Source: Micromonospora phaseoli (lineage in GTDB: Bacteria > Actinomycetota > Actinomycetes > Mycobacteriales > Micromonosporaceae). From it: 64,000 nucleotides of DNA. Positions 8,091 through 16,296 of this stretch are shown here, piece after piece (position 1 is the stretch's first letter; each line of letters begins with the position of its first letter). The notes beneath the pieces are model-generated. The model saw only the letters and a list, made by a program, of their open reading frames with translations, was not told the origin of the DNA and did no database searches. The DNA lies in contig NZ_FNYV01000005.1 in assembly GCF_900109115.1 (NCBI RefSeq), positions 129,509 to 193,508 on the forward strand, written 5' to 3'. The position numbers and the translations under genes are program-made.

Positions 8091-8115
8091 GACAGAGACT
8101 CCGGCCGGAGACCAC

Positions 8116-8171
8116 GCGCCCGCCGTCTGGATCAAGGCTCAGACCCGGCCGGATCAAGGTTCAGAACCAGC
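8116..8171. repeat. Imperfect direct repeat of about 22 bp
   Basis: The motif GGATCAAGG(C/T)TCAGA occurs twice (from 8119 and from 8151), and a weaker third trace lies at the end of the lipoprotein gene (8201-8213). No function is evident. The gap between the vWA and lipoprotein genes holds nothing else. Confidence 0.5.
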
Positions 8172-8205
8172 CGGGTCATCGTCCGGAGACCGTCCGGGCC
8201 GAGGC

Positions 8206-8808
8206 TCAGAGCCGGTCGGCGACCTGACGGGCGACGGCCTCCAGCCCCTGCCGGTTCTCGGCCGGGTCGTTGAGCCGGACCAGCCGGACCGAGACCCACT
8301 GGCCGCCCTTGTGGACGTAGACGACCCGGTCCTCGGCGTAGGCCTCGTCCCCGACACCCGGCAGCTCGCGCAGCTCGTGGCCGAGGTTGCGGTTGACGTC
8401 GAGGATCTTCTTCGCCCCGGCGCCGACGAATACCTCCACCTGCGCGGTCGGCCCGGACGGTGGCGCGGTGTAGGTGCAGGTCGCCTTGACCTTCCGGGGC
8501 TCGTTGAGGGTGGTGCCGGCCAGCTGTTCGGCCTCCTGCCGCGAGACCAGGGAGCAGGGATCGACGACGGCCGGAGCGGCTGCCGCGCTGGTGGGTGTGT
8601 CGACTGCGGTCCCGCCGCCGTCGGCCAGCGGGTCGCCGTCGGCCAGCGGGTCGCTGGCTGCGGTTGGCTCGCCCGCCGGCTGCCCGGTCGGGGACGGGGT
8701 GGAGTCGCCGCCGCAGCCGGTGACCGCGAACAGGGCGACGGCCAACCAGGTCAGGGTCAATGAGCGGATGGAACGCGCGGGTGCCGCTGCGGTACGAGGT
8801 CCTGCCAT
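8206..8808 (-). CDS. Lipoprotein, DUF3558-like
   Basis: 200-aa lipoprotein with Arg-rich N-terminus, hydrophobic segment (about 17-30) and lipobox VTGC with Cys32. A Pro/Ser/Ala/Asp-rich linker follows, containing an exact repeat DPLADGDPLADG encoded by a direct DNA duplication (about 8624-8655). The globular part (about 82-200) starts with DPCSLVSRQEAEQLAG, the signature of DUF3558-type actinobacterial lipoproteins, and holds a Cys pair (DPCS, ATCTY) likely to form a disulfide. The function of the family is not known. The first ATG (8808) gives a normal lipoprotein signal. Confidence 0.75.
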   Translation of the reverse strand: MAGPRTAAAPARSIRSLTLTWLAVALFAVTGCGGDSTPSPTGQPAGEPTAASDPLADGDPLADGGGTAVDTPTSAAAAPAVVDPCSLVSRQEAEQLAGTTLNEPRKVKATCTYTAPPSGPTAQVEVFVGAGAKKILDVNRNLGHELRELPGVGDEAYAEDRVVYVHKGGQWVSVRLVRLNDPAENRQGLEAVARQVADRL

Positions 8809-8876
8809 GACCAGCCCTTCCGGTGGGTGTGGGTCGGTGACAGGCGGCGGCCGGACAAGCTCGCCACCAATTTCGA

Positions 8877-8909
8877 TAGACAGTAGTTCATTTCCAATAC
8901 TGCTGTCTA
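8877..8909. promoter_or_regulatory. Inverted repeat upstream of the lipoprotein gene
   Basis: TAGACAG (8877-8883) and CTGTCTA (8903-8909) form a perfect 7-bp dyad in an AT-rich stretch about 70 bp before the lipoprotein start. It may be an operator; no regulator gene is adjacent. The rest of 8809-9003 shows no gene. Confidence 0.4.
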
Positions 8910-9003
8910 GTGAATAGACCTGCGGGCAGGCGACAGCGACGGCTGCGGCGATGTCAACGGTGGTGTCGGCAGTGGTGCGATGAGCGACGTCAGCCCGGGG
9001 GCG

Positions 9004-9660
9004 TCACCGGGCGGGGAGCGTGGCAGCGGTGCGTACGAGGTCGTCGTCGACAGCGAAGCGGCCGGTGACCAGCGACGGCGGTTGGGTGGCCGAGGCGGCG
9101 GCGACCCGGGCCGTCGAGATCCGTGCGGTGAAGGTCCTGGCGTCGGGGTCGACGTGCACCAGCGCGTCGTGGAAGTCCAGCCAACCGCCGACGATCGGGT
9201 GCCAGATCTTGTAGACGGTCTCCTTCGCGCTGAAGATCACTGCCGGCCAGGAGATGCCCGGCGGCAACCGTGCGCACCACTCGTCCTCCTCGGGCAGGCA
9301 GATCAGGCGACGTACCCCCGCGCTCAGCTCCTTGTGCCGCTCGGCGTCCATCCCTACCGCACGGATCTCGCTGCTGCGGGCCACGGCGGCGGCGCAGTAG
9401 TCGCGGGTGTGCGTGATGGTGCCGACCATCCCCGCCGGCCAGACCGGCGACCGGTCGGCGGCGGCCGGTACGGCGACCGGGGACAGGCCGAGCGCGGCCA
9501 TGGCGCGCCGGGCGCAGACCCGACCGGCGGTGAAGTCGCGCCGGCGGCTCTGGACCGCCCGCTCGCCGAGGCAGGCCGCCTCTGCGGCGTGCAACTGCCC
9601 GGACCAGTCGCCCGGCTCGGCCACGGCCACCGCGACGGCGGGCGGAAGCAGGTCACGCAC
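9004..9660 (-). CDS. 4'-phosphopantetheinyl transferase (EntD/Sfp superfamily)
   Basis: 218-aa enzyme that transfers phosphopantetheine from coenzyme A to carrier proteins of fatty-acid, polyketide or non-ribosomal peptide synthesis. It shows the EntD-type order: AGRVCARRAMAALG, a middle block GTITHTRDYCAAAV, the Mg-binding motif VGMDAERH (about 110-117) and the catalytic FSAKETVYKIWHP (about 150-162). GTG 9660 is chosen because GGAGCGGAAG lies directly upstream and the length then fits the family; longer reading frames would overlap the divergent gene at 9893. No synthase gene is near, so the target carrier protein cannot be named. Confidence 0.88.
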   Translation of the reverse strand: MRDLLPPAVAVAVAEPGDWSGQLHAAEAACLGERAVQSRRRDFTAGRVCARRAMAALGLSPVAVPAAADRSPVWPAGMVGTITHTRDYCAAAVARSSEIRAVGMDAERHKELSAGVRRLICLPEEDEWCARLPPGISWPAVIFSAKETVYKIWHPIVGGWLDFHDALVHVDPDARTFTARISTARVAAASATQPPSLVTGRFAVDDDLVRTAATLPAR

Positions 9661-9844
9661 CTTCCGCTCCGTGGTAGTGCTTTCGGCCAGCGGTACCGGT
9701 ACCGTCGACCGGCGACGATGGATGCGCTGGGTTGATGCCCTGCCTACAGCGGGTCGCGGTGACCATGGTTGGTCAACGTACCGCAACGGCGTAACACCGT
9801 GGCGTCCCAGGGCGCTATAGCTGCGCACGAGGCATGTAGGGACC

Positions 9845-9868
9845 GGCGGCGGGTGCCCACCCGCCGCC
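9845..9868 (+). promoter_or_regulatory. 10-bp perfect hairpin in the leader of the 9893 gene
   Basis: Arms 9845-9854 and 9859-9868 (GGCGGCGGGT / ACCCGCCGCC) with a GCCC loop end 25 nt before the start codon of the small gene at 9893. The rest of 9661-9892 is a divergent promoter region; a TATAG-like box lies near 9815. Confidence 0.4.
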
Positions 9869-9892
9869 CAGTTGGAGGCGGAAGGGAGCGCG

Positions 9893-10198
9893 ATGACGGG
9901 TGTTGCGGATCGCTCGGGTGTCACGATGGTCGAGGCGGGCGGAACCGCGCCGCAGGCGCAGGTCGGCGAGCACGCCCCGCTGACCCCCGACTGGACGTGT
10001 GGCACCTGCGGCGCGCTCTGGCCCTGCGAGCCGAAACAGGACCGACTGCTGACCGAGTACGGCGCGGATCGGGCGATGCTCAGCGTCTACCTGGGTGCCT
10101 GCCTGGCTGCCGCGGCCGCCGATCTGCACGCCAGCGGATCGACCTCGTTGCAGGACCGGTTCTTCGGCTGGCTGCCGCGCCGATCAAAGCGGTTCTGA
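9893..10198 (+). CDS. Conserved small protein with Cys-x2-Cys motif
   Basis: 101-aa soluble protein starting at ATG 9893 after AAGGGAGCGCG. The middle reads TPDWTCGTCGALWPCEP: three Cys in a CxxC-x5-C pattern suggesting zinc binding or a redox centre. It is followed by a helical segment (DRLLTEYGADRAMLSVYLGACLAAAAADL) and a basic C-terminus. Proteins like this occur in Micromonosporaceae and are sometimes labelled flavin reductase, but nothing in the sequence shows a flavin site. It is divergent from the phosphopantetheinyl transferase and followed by two strong hairpins. Confidence 0.65.
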   Translation: MTGVADRSGVTMVEAGGTAPQAQVGEHAPLTPDWTCGTCGALWPCEPKQDRLLTEYGADRAMLSVYLGACLAAAAADLHASGSTSLQDRFFGWLPRRSKRF

Positions 10199-10409
10199 TC
10201 GCCCCGGCCACCCGCTGTCCTGTTCGGACTTGCGTTCGAGCCGGATCGATGCAAGGGCTGCTCGCGTCGCTGGAAGAAACGATTCAGCTCGGCGGCGGGT
10301 GGATGTCTTGGCGCAGCGTAGAGTCCGCAGAAGATCACGCAGGGGTGACGGTGTGCGCGGATCCCCGCCAGTTTGCGCCTGCGTCGGAAATCTGACTTGC
10401 GCCGCCCCG

Positions 10410-10500
10410 TTGTGCCGCTGGTCGCGGGTAGTTAAGCTGCTGATGCGCGCCCCAATCGCCCGCTTCCCCCGTGGCAGGCGATCGGGGCGCGCCCTATTTT
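10410..10500 (+). ncRNA. Candidate small RNA: promoter followed by one hairpin and T-run
   Basis: TTGTGC (10410-10415) and TAAGCT (10433-10438) are spaced by exactly 17 bp. About 7 nt later a 16-bp stem begins: arms 10445-10460 and 10477-10492 with one mismatch, the loop holding CTTCCCCC, followed by CCTATTTTT. The predicted transcript is about 55 nt and consists almost only of this hairpin. The same hairpin could simply terminate transcription of the gene ending at 10198. The C-rich loop could pair with purine-rich ribosome binding sites, but this is speculation. Confidence 0.4.
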
Positions 10501-10520
10501 TCACCAACACGAACGTCGTC

Positions 10521-10565
10521 CACGGAAAGGGCCCGCACGCTCCAAGCGTGCGGGCCCTTTCCGTG
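10521..10565. terminator. Perfect 20-bp bidirectional terminator hairpin
   Basis: Arms 10521-10540 and 10546-10565 are perfectly complementary with a TCCAA loop, and lie between convergent genes. A-rich and T-rich stretches at the stem ends suit termination from both sides. Confidence 0.85.
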
Positions 10566-10588
10566 CAGCGGAGATCAGTCTCGTCGGC

Positions 10589-12280
10589 TCAGATCCAACG
10601 ACCGTCCAACCACATCCGTCCAGACCAGTCCTCGTACGGCAGCACCTGACCCACGAAGATCGGATAGAAGTACGCGAAGCAGAGGACGACCAGCACCACG
10701 TACGCTCCCGCGATCACCCCACCGACCAGCCGTCGGTCCTGGCTCGCCTCCTCGTCGGCGCCGCCCACCGGTCGGGTGCCACTCAGCCCCGCCGGAGAGG
10801 CGATGGCACCGAGCACGTAGACCACCGCGAGCACGAGGAACGGCAGCGTGGGGGCGGCGTAGAAGGAGAACATCGTCCGGCCGTCGAGGGCGAACCAGAA
10901 CCAGGGCAACAGGCCCGCCGCCGCGCTGAGCAGGATCGTGCCGGCCCGCCAGTCGCGTCGCGCCAGACCGAGCCACACCAGCGCCACCAGCGCGGGCAGG
11001 AACGACCACCACAGCAGCGGGGTACCCAGCAGCAGCACCTCCTCGGCGCAGCTCGCCGCACCGCAGGGGCCGTCGCCGGTCCAGTGGAACGCCACCGGTC
11101 GACCCAGCAGCAACCACTGCCAGGGCCACGACTGGTACTTGTGCGCATCGTCGAGCTGGCTGTGGAAGCCCAGCGCGGCCTGGTGGTACTGCACCAGGTT
11201 CCACAGCGGGCCGATGATCGGCGTGTCGCTGAGCCCGGCGTCCGGGTACCGCTCGGCGAGCCGGTAGTAGCCCTCCTGGCTGAACAGCCAACCGGACCAC
11301 GTCGCCACGTAGGTCACCGCCATCAGCAGGCCGGCGAGCACCATCCAGGGCACCCCGTCGAGCAGGGTGTCCCGCCACGGCCGGCGTACCCCGGCCGAGC
11401 GGCGGGCGCCGACGTCCCAGAGGAACATCAGCAGCGCGAAGACGGGGACGAAGAACAGCGCGCTCCACTTGACCGCGAACGCGCAGCCGAGCAGCACCCC
11501 GGTCGCCAGCCGCCACCAGGGCCAGTTCCGCCAGCCGGTCGGCGGACGGCCGGCACGCCCTCGGGCGGTCGGATCCAACCCCGCCTCCAGTGCCCGGGCC
11601 CAGCGCCGCCGGGTCGCGTCCCGGTCGAGCACCAGCGCACCGAAGGCGGCCAGCACGAAGAAGAGCAGGAACAAGTCCAGCAGTGCGGTGCGGGAGAGCA
11701 CCAGGTGGAAGCCGTCGACCGCGAGCAGCAGGCCGGCGGCGCAACCGAGCACGGTCGACTGGAACATCCGGCGGCCGATGCGGACCAGCAGCAGCACGGA
11801 GAGGGTGCCGAACAGCGCCGCCGAGAAACGCCAGCCGAACTCGGGCGAGGTGGTGAAGAGGTGGCCGGGCACGGAGATGCCGTGCTCGGCGTCGGCGTAG
11901 CCGAAGGCCCACTCGCCGAAGCCGATCAGCCATTTGCCGAGCGGCGGGTGGACCACGTACGACGGGCCACCGTCCTTGTAGTTCCACTCCACGCCCTTGT
12001 CGATCAGGCCCCAGGCGTCCCGGGCGTAGTAGACCTCGTCGAAGATCTTGCCGGGCGGATGGCTGAGGTTGGCGAAGCGGAGAACCGCCGCGATTGCCAC
12101 CACCACGGCTGTGGCAAGCCACGAGCGATCGTCCAGCCCCGCCTCGATGGTGGCCAGCCGACGTCGGATCGCCGCCGGCACGCCACCGCCTGTCGGTTCG
12201 GTGGAGGTGGCCGTGGTCGCCGGCTGGTCCGGCGGCGGCTGGTCCGGGCCCGCGCTCTGTGCTGTCGACGCACTCGTCAC
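10589..12280 (-). CDS. pmt: Polyprenyl-phosphate-mannose--protein mannosyltransferase (Pmt, Rv1002c-like)
   Basis: 563-aa multi-spanning membrane enzyme (about 10-11 helices) that transfers mannose from polyprenyl-phosphate-mannose to Ser/Thr of proteins being exported by Sec. The N-terminal 50 residues are Pro/Thr-rich and cytoplasmic. The first helix is followed by the GT39 catalytic loop with Asp-Glu in KIFDEVYYARDAW (about 79-91) and HPPLGKWLIG. The C-terminal part has the PMT pattern WLLLGRPVAFHW and LPWFWFALDGRTMFSFY. GTG 12280 is preceded by a -10 box TACGAT 6 nt upstream, a leaderless start. The divergent neighbour is rsmI, as in Mycobacterium (Rv1002c/Rv1003), which supports the assignment. 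Confidence 0.9.
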   Translation of the reverse strand: MTSASTAQSAGPDQPPPDQPATTATSTEPTGGGVPAAIRRRLATIEAGLDDRSWLATAVVVAIAAVLRFANLSHPPGKIFDEVYYARDAWGLIDKGVEWNYKDGGPSYVVHPPLGKWLIGFGEWAFGYADAEHGISVPGHLFTTSPEFGWRFSAALFGTLSVLLLVRIGRRMFQSTVLGCAAGLLLAVDGFHLVLSRTALLDLFLLFFVLAAFGALVLDRDATRRRWARALEAGLDPTARGRAGRPPTGWRNWPWWRLATGVLLGCAFAVKWSALFFVPVFALLMFLWDVGARRSAGVRRPWRDTLLDGVPWMVLAGLLMAVTYVATWSGWLFSQEGYYRLAERYPDAGLSDTPIIGPLWNLVQYHQAALGFHSQLDDAHKYQSWPWQWLLLGRPVAFHWTGDGPCGAASCAEEVLLLGTPLLWWSFLPALVALVWLGLARRDWRAGTILLSAAAGLLPWFWFALDGRTMFSFYAAPTLPFLVLAVVYVLGAIASPAGLSGTRPVGGADEEASQDRRLVGGVIAGAYVVLVVLCFAYFYPIFVGQVLPYEDWSGRMWLDGRWI

Positions 12281-12286
12281 CCGGCG

Positions 12287-12292
12287 ATCGTA
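12287..12292 (-). promoter_or_regulatory. -10 box (TACGAT) giving a leaderless pmt mRNA
   Basis: On the minus strand TACGAT ends 6 nt before GTG 12280. Confidence 0.45.
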
Positions 12293-12364
12293 GGCTGCGG
12301 AGGGGGTTGGTGGCGTCTGTCGTCCCCGATTTCGGAACGGTCATCGATGAAGGAGTGCGTACTT

Positions 12365-13216
12365 GTGGGTGAAATGTCCGAAATGGGTCGCCTGGTGTTG
12401 CTCGGCGCGCCGCTCGGCAACCCCGCCGACGCCTCCACCCGACTGGGCGAGGTGCTCGCCACCGCCGACGTGGTCGCCGCCGAGGACACCCGCCGGCTGA
12501 GCCGGCTCGCCCGGGACCTCGACGTCACGATCCCCGGGCGGATCGTCTCCTACTTCGAGGGCAACGAGGAGCGGCGTACCCCGGAACTGGTCGAGGTGCT
12601 GACCGCTGGGTACCTCGTCGCGCTGGTCACCGACGGCGGCATGCCCAGCGTCTCCGACCCCGGCTACCGGCTGGTCCGCGCGGCCCTGGACGCCGGGATC
12701 CCGGTCACCGCGGCACCCGGGCCCAGCGCCGTCACCACCGCCCTCGCCCTGTCCGGCCTGCCCTGCGACCGGTTCTGCTTCGAAGGGTTCCTGCCGCGCA
12801 GCCCCGGCGCCCGTCGGGCCCGGCTACGCGCGCTGGCCGCCGAGGAGCGGACCCTGGTCCTCTTCGAGGCACCACACCGGGTAGCCGCCGCACTGACCGA
12901 CCTGGCCGACGCGTTCGGTGCCGAACGGCCCGCCGCCCTCTGCCGCGAGCTGACCAAGACGTACGAGGAGGTGCTGCGCCGCCCGCTGGGCGACCTGGCC
13001 CGGTGGGCTGCCGACGGCGACCCGCGCGGTGAGATCACCCTCGTGGTGGCCGGCGCCCCCGCGGCGCCCCCGTCCCGCCCGGACGACGACGCGCTGCGCG
13101 CACTCGTGGCGGAGCGGGAGGCGGCCGGCCGAACCCGCCGGGACGCGATCACCGACGTCGCGACCGCCCACGGGCTGCGCCGCCGCGACGTGTACACCGT
13201 CGTGCACCAGCAGTAG
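12365..13216 (+). CDS. rsmI: 16S rRNA (cytidine1402-2'-O)-methyltransferase RsmI
   Basis: 283-aa SAM-dependent enzyme that 2'-O-methylates C1402 in the decoding centre of 16S rRNA. It has the tetrapyrrole-methylase fold with family motifs GAPLGNPADASTRL near the N-terminus, AAEDTRRLSRLARD, the glycine loop LVTDGGMPSVSDPGYRLV and AAPGPSAVTTALALSGLP, and ends with a helical C-terminal domain. GTG 12365 is chosen as start: GAAGGAG lies 9 nt upstream. ATG 12347 and ATG 12374 are alternatives changing only the extreme N-terminus. The length matches RsmI. It is divergent from pmt. Confidence 0.93.
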   Translation: MGEMSEMGRLVLLGAPLGNPADASTRLGEVLATADVVAAEDTRRLSRLARDLDVTIPGRIVSYFEGNEERRTPELVEVLTAGYLVALVTDGGMPSVSDPGYRLVRAALDAGIPVTAAPGPSAVTTALALSGLPCDRFCFEGFLPRSPGARRARLRALAAEERTLVLFEAPHRVAAALTDLADAFGAERPAALCRELTKTYEEVLRRPLGDLARWAADGDPRGEITLVVAGAPAAPPSRPDDDALRALVAEREAAGRTRRDAITDVATAHGLRRRDVYTVVHQQ

Positions 13217-13230
13217 GGTCCCCGGAGCAG

Positions 13231-14160
13231 TCACCAGGCGGCGACGAGGAAGCCGAGAGCGATCAGCAACGGGCCGGCGAGCGAGGCGGTGACCGCCCAG
13301 CGTCGGGTGCCCGGTTCGGGCAGTCGGGTGGCGCCGGTCCAGCGGGCGATGCCCACCCCGCAGCCGAGCACCGTCAGCAGGCCGAGCAGCCAACGCAGCT
13401 GGGCGCCCACCCCGTGGTCGACGTACGCGACCTCGCCGTCGGGACCGGTCACCCGGGCGGGCAGCGCCGTGCCGGCCGCCGTTCGATCCCCGGGCACCCC
13501 GCTGACCCGTACGCCGTGGGTCCGGAACTCCCCGTCGGTCGCGGTGAAGATGCCCCGACAGTGCTGGGCGAGGCCGTCACCGGTGCACCCGCTCAGGATC
13601 ACCGTGCCCGGGCTGGCGTGCCCTACCGCGAGCCAGAACGGGCCGGCACTCACCCAGGCGAAGAAGGCCGCCGCGAGGCTCAACCCGACCAGTGCGGCCA
13701 GCCCTGCCAGCGGATCCGGCGGATGGACGGCCCGCTCCCGGCGGCGGCGTACCGGCCAGAGGCGACGCCACCACGGGATGCCGGGCGCATCCTGCCGCAC
13801 CGGCGTTCCGTCCCAGTGCACCTCCTCGATCGGGGCCCAGAACGTCTCCTCGTCCGGCGTACCGTCGACGCAGGGCCGACCCCGGCGGCCCCGGCGGCCC
13901 GCCGACCGGAGCGGGACCCGGCGCGGCAGCGTGTCCGCCGGCGCCCCGGTGGTCGCCTCCACCTCGACGCCAGTGCGCTCCAGTTCGACGGTGGCCGGGT
14001 CGGCTCGGCCGGGTCCGACCGGCATCCCGCCGTCCGGCACCGCCGGCATCGTGCGGGGATGCGGTGCCACCGCCTGGGTACGCGCCGGCCCGGTCGGTTC
14101 CGGTCGGATGTCGAGGGGAGGGCTGTCCTCGTGGTCTCGGCTGCCAGTCACGCGCTTCAT
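13231..14160 (-). CDS. Unrecognised membrane protein with basic N-terminal half
   Basis: 309-aa protein from ATG 14160 (the frame continues upstream to about 14214 with TTG, so the start is not certain). Residues 1-160 are polar, Pro/Arg/Glu-rich and probably cytoplasmic and disordered. Then come three helices: about 172-192 (LAGLAALVGLSLAAAFFAWVS), about 253-271 (WLLGLLTVLGCGVGIA) and about 287-306. The extracellular part between the first two holds a Cys pair (SGCTGDGLAQHC), probably a disulfide. No domain is recognised. It is convergent with rsmI (14-bp gap) and divergent from metG. Confidence 0.6.
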   Translation of the reverse strand: MKRVTGSRDHEDSPPLDIRPEPTGPARTQAVAPHPRTMPAVPDGGMPVGPGRADPATVELERTGVEVEATTGAPADTLPRRVPLRSAGRRGRRGRPCVDGTPDEETFWAPIEEVHWDGTPVRQDAPGIPWWRRLWPVRRRRERAVHPPDPLAGLAALVGLSLAAAFFAWVSAGPFWLAVGHASPGTVILSGCTGDGLAQHCRGIFTATDGEFRTHGVRVSGVPGDRTAAGTALPARVTGPDGEVAYVDHGVGAQLRWLLGLLTVLGCGVGIARWTGATRLPEPGTRRWAVTASLAGPLLIALGFLVAAW

Positions 14161-14296
14161 TGGACACCGGCGGGGGTGGCTGACCGGGCAGCTCAGGCAG
14201 CGTGTCGGCGACAAATCGGACTATCGGTCGGGCGGAATTGGGCCGCTGGGCCCAACGGGGAGCGCTATTGATTCGCGGTCGCTCCCGACGGGTCAC

Positions 14297-14302
14297 TAGG
14301 CT
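14297..14302 (+). promoter_or_regulatory. -10 box (TAGGCT) giving a leaderless metG mRNA
   Basis: TAGGCT ends 8 nt before ATG 14311, and no ribosome binding site precedes the ATG. Confidence 0.5.
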
Positions 14303-14310
14303 TTCTGCCC

Positions 14311-16113
14311 ATGAGTCACGTTCTCGCGGCAGTGGCCTGGCCGTACGCCAACGGCCCGCGCCACATCGGCCACGTCTCCGGTTTCGGCGTTCCCTCCGAC
14401 GTCTTCGCCCGATACATGCGGATGGCCGGCCACGACGTGCTCATGGTCTCCGGCACCGACGAGCACGGCACGCCGATCCAGGTGCAGGCCGACGCCGAGG
14501 GGCTGACCCCGCGTGAGCTGGCCGACCGCTACAACCGGGTGATCGTGGAGGACCTGCACGGTCTCGGCCTCTCCTACGACCTGTTCACCCGGACCACCAC
14601 CCGTAACCACTACGCGGTCGTGCAGGAGCTGTTCGAGGGGATGTACCGCAACGGCTACATCGTGCCGAAGACCACGATGGGTGCCATCTCGCCGTCGACC
14701 GGCCGGACGCTGCCCGACCGGTACATCGAAGGCACCTGCCCGATCTGCGGCTACGACAGCGCCCGCGGCGACCAGTGCGACAACTGCGGCAACCAGCTCG
14801 ACCCGATCGACCTGATCAACCCCCGGTCGAAGATCAACGGGGAGACGCCGAAGTTCGTCGAGACCGAGCACTTCTTCCTCGACCTGCCGGCGCTCGCCGA
14901 CGTGCTGCGGCAGTGGCTCGACACCCGGGACGGCTGGCGCCCCAACGTGCTGCGGTTCTCCAAGAATCTGTTGGACGACCTCCAGCCCCGGGCCATCACC
15001 CGTGACCTGGAGTGGGGGGTGCCGATCCCGCTCGACGGCTGGCGCGAGCGCGCCGACAAGCGGATCTACGTCTGGTTCGACGCCGTCATCGGCTACCTCT
15101 CCGCGTCCGTCGAGTGGGCCCGCCGCTCCGGAGACCCCGAGGCGTGGCGAAAGTGGTGGTCCACCGATGGTGAGGGGAAGGACTCGCAGTCCTACTACTT
15201 CATGGGCAAGGACAACATCGTCTTCCACTCGGTGATCTGGCCCGCCCTGCTCGCCGGCTACTCCGGTGAGGGCAGCCACGATGGTGAGCCGGGCCAGCTC
15301 GGGCGGCTCAACCTGCCCACCGAGGTGGTCTCCAGCGAGTTCCTGACCATGGAGGGGCGCAAGTTCTCCTCCTCCCGCCGGGTGGTCATCTACGTCCGGG
15401 ACTTCCTCGAACGCTACGACGCGGACGCACTGCGTTACTTCATCGCGGTGGCCGGCCCGGAGAACAACGACACCGACTTCACCTGGGCCGAGTTCCTCCG
15501 CCGCAACAACGACGAACTGGTCGCCGGCTGGGGCAACCTGGTCAACCGATCCATCTCGCTGGCGGCGAAGAACTTCGGCGCGGTGCCGCCGGTCGGCCCG
15601 GACGGGCTCACCGAAGCCGACGAGGCGCTGCTCGCTGCCGGCCGCGCCGGCTTCACCACCGTCGGTGAGCTGATCGCTCGGCACCGGCAGAAGCAGGCCA
15701 TCGGCGAGGCGATGAAGGTGGCCGCCGAAGCCAACAAGTACCTCTCCGATCAGGCCCCGTGGAAGCTCAAGGCCGAGGCCGACAAGCCCCGGATGGGCAC
15801 CATCCTGCACGTCGCCCTACAGGTGGTCAGCGACATCAACACGCTGCTCACCCCGTTCCTGCCGCACTCCGCGCAGAAGGTCCACGAGCTGCTCGGCGGC
15901 ACCGGGGTGCACGCACCGATGCCGGTCGTCGAGGAGGTCGCCGACCTCGACGGTGGCCCGGCGTACCCGGTGCTGACCGGGGACTACACGCAGGGCGTGC
16001 GCTGGGAGTCGGTACCCCTGGAGATCGGCCGGCCGCTGGCGGTGCCCAAGCCGGTCTTCCGCAAGCTCGACCCGTCGATCGTCGACGAGGAGCTGGCCCG
16101 GCTCGACGGCTGA
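14311..16113 (+). CDS. metG: Methionyl-tRNA synthetase
   Basis: 600-aa class I aminoacyl-tRNA synthetase charging tRNA-Met in the cytoplasm. Visible are the HIGH motif (HIGH in [13 protein letters not shown], about 17-20), the zinc knuckle CPICG...CDNCG (about 144-160), the KMSKS-type loop as KFSSS (about 351-355) and the C-terminal helix-bundle anticodon-binding domain (about 410-560). It lacks the C-terminal tRNA-binding EMAP-like domain. The zinc-containing, KFSSS form is common in actinobacteria. Translation is probably leaderless from ATG 14311. Confidence 0.97.
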   Translation: MSHVLAAVAWPYANGPRHIGHVSGFGVPSDVFARYMRMAGHDVLMVSGTDEHGTPIQVQADAEGLTPRELADRYNRVIVEDLHGLGLSYDLFTRTTTRNHYAVVQELFEGMYRNGYIVPKTTMGAISPSTGRTLPDRYIEGTCPICGYDSARGDQCDNCGNQLDPIDLINPRSKINGETPKFVETEHFFLDLPALADVLRQWLDTRDGWRPNVLRFSKNLLDDLQPRAITRDLEWGVPIPLDGWRERADKRIYVWFDAVIGYLSASVEWARRSGDPEAWRKWWSTDGEGKDSQSYYFMGKDNIVFHSVIWPALLAGYSGEGSHDGEPGQLGRLNLPTEVVSSEFLTMEGRKFSSSRRVVIYVRDFLERYDADALRYFIAVAGPENNDTDFTWAEFLRRNNDELVAGWGNLVNRSISLAAKNFGAVPPVGPDGLTEADEALLAAGRAGFTTVGELIARHRQKQAIGEAMKVAAEANKYLSDQAPWKLKAEADKPRMGTILHVALQVVSDINTLLTPFLPHSAQKVHELLGGTGVHAPMPVVEEVADLDGGPAYPVLTGDYTQGVRWESVPLEIGRPLAVPKPVFRKLDPSIVDEELARLDG

Positions 16114-16192
16114 CCGTGACGCCGCACCTCGTCGCCGGCCGGCGCCGTGGCCGGCGGGCACCGCGGGCCACGCGCACTGCGGGCGCCGCAGG

Positions 16193-16230
16193 CGACGGGT
16201 GCGGCCCCGGGAAAGGGGTCGCACCCGTCG
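16193..16230 (+). terminator. metG terminator hairpin
   Basis: Arms 16193-16208 and 16215-16230 pair with one G-T wobble around a 6-nt loop, between metG and the convergent hydrolase gene. No T-run. Confidence 0.65.
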
Positions 16231-16296
16231 GGTGTTCCCGCCGCGGTTGACGCGGAGCCGATCACCCGTCCGCACCAGCGGTCACGCCGGCTCGAC

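Larger units (their letters stand above)
10199..10588. other. 390-bp gap with a possible small RNA and a bidirectional terminator
   Basis: No protein gene is convincing here. Two elements stand out and are listed separately: a promoter-like pair with an immediately following hairpin and T-run (10410-10500), and a perfect 20-bp hairpin (10521-10565) between the convergent genes ending at 10198 and 10589. The first 200 bp show nothing recognisable. Confidence 0.6.

Noticed and set aside
5955..8135. One long minus-strand frame that could be read as a single 726-aa protein
   Set aside because: Its first two thirds are out of frame with the vWA gene and low complexity; only the last 267 codons, after a good ribosome binding site at 6758, are real.
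10445..10500. Assignment of the hairpin to the actinobacterial 6C small RNA
   Set aside because: 6C RNA has two C-rich stem-loops; only one stem with five consecutive C in its loop is present, so the family name was not used.
11084..12364. Long N-terminal extension of RsmI on the plus strand
   Set aside because: It is antisense to pmt; RsmI begins at GTG 12365 after GAAGGAG and then has normal length.
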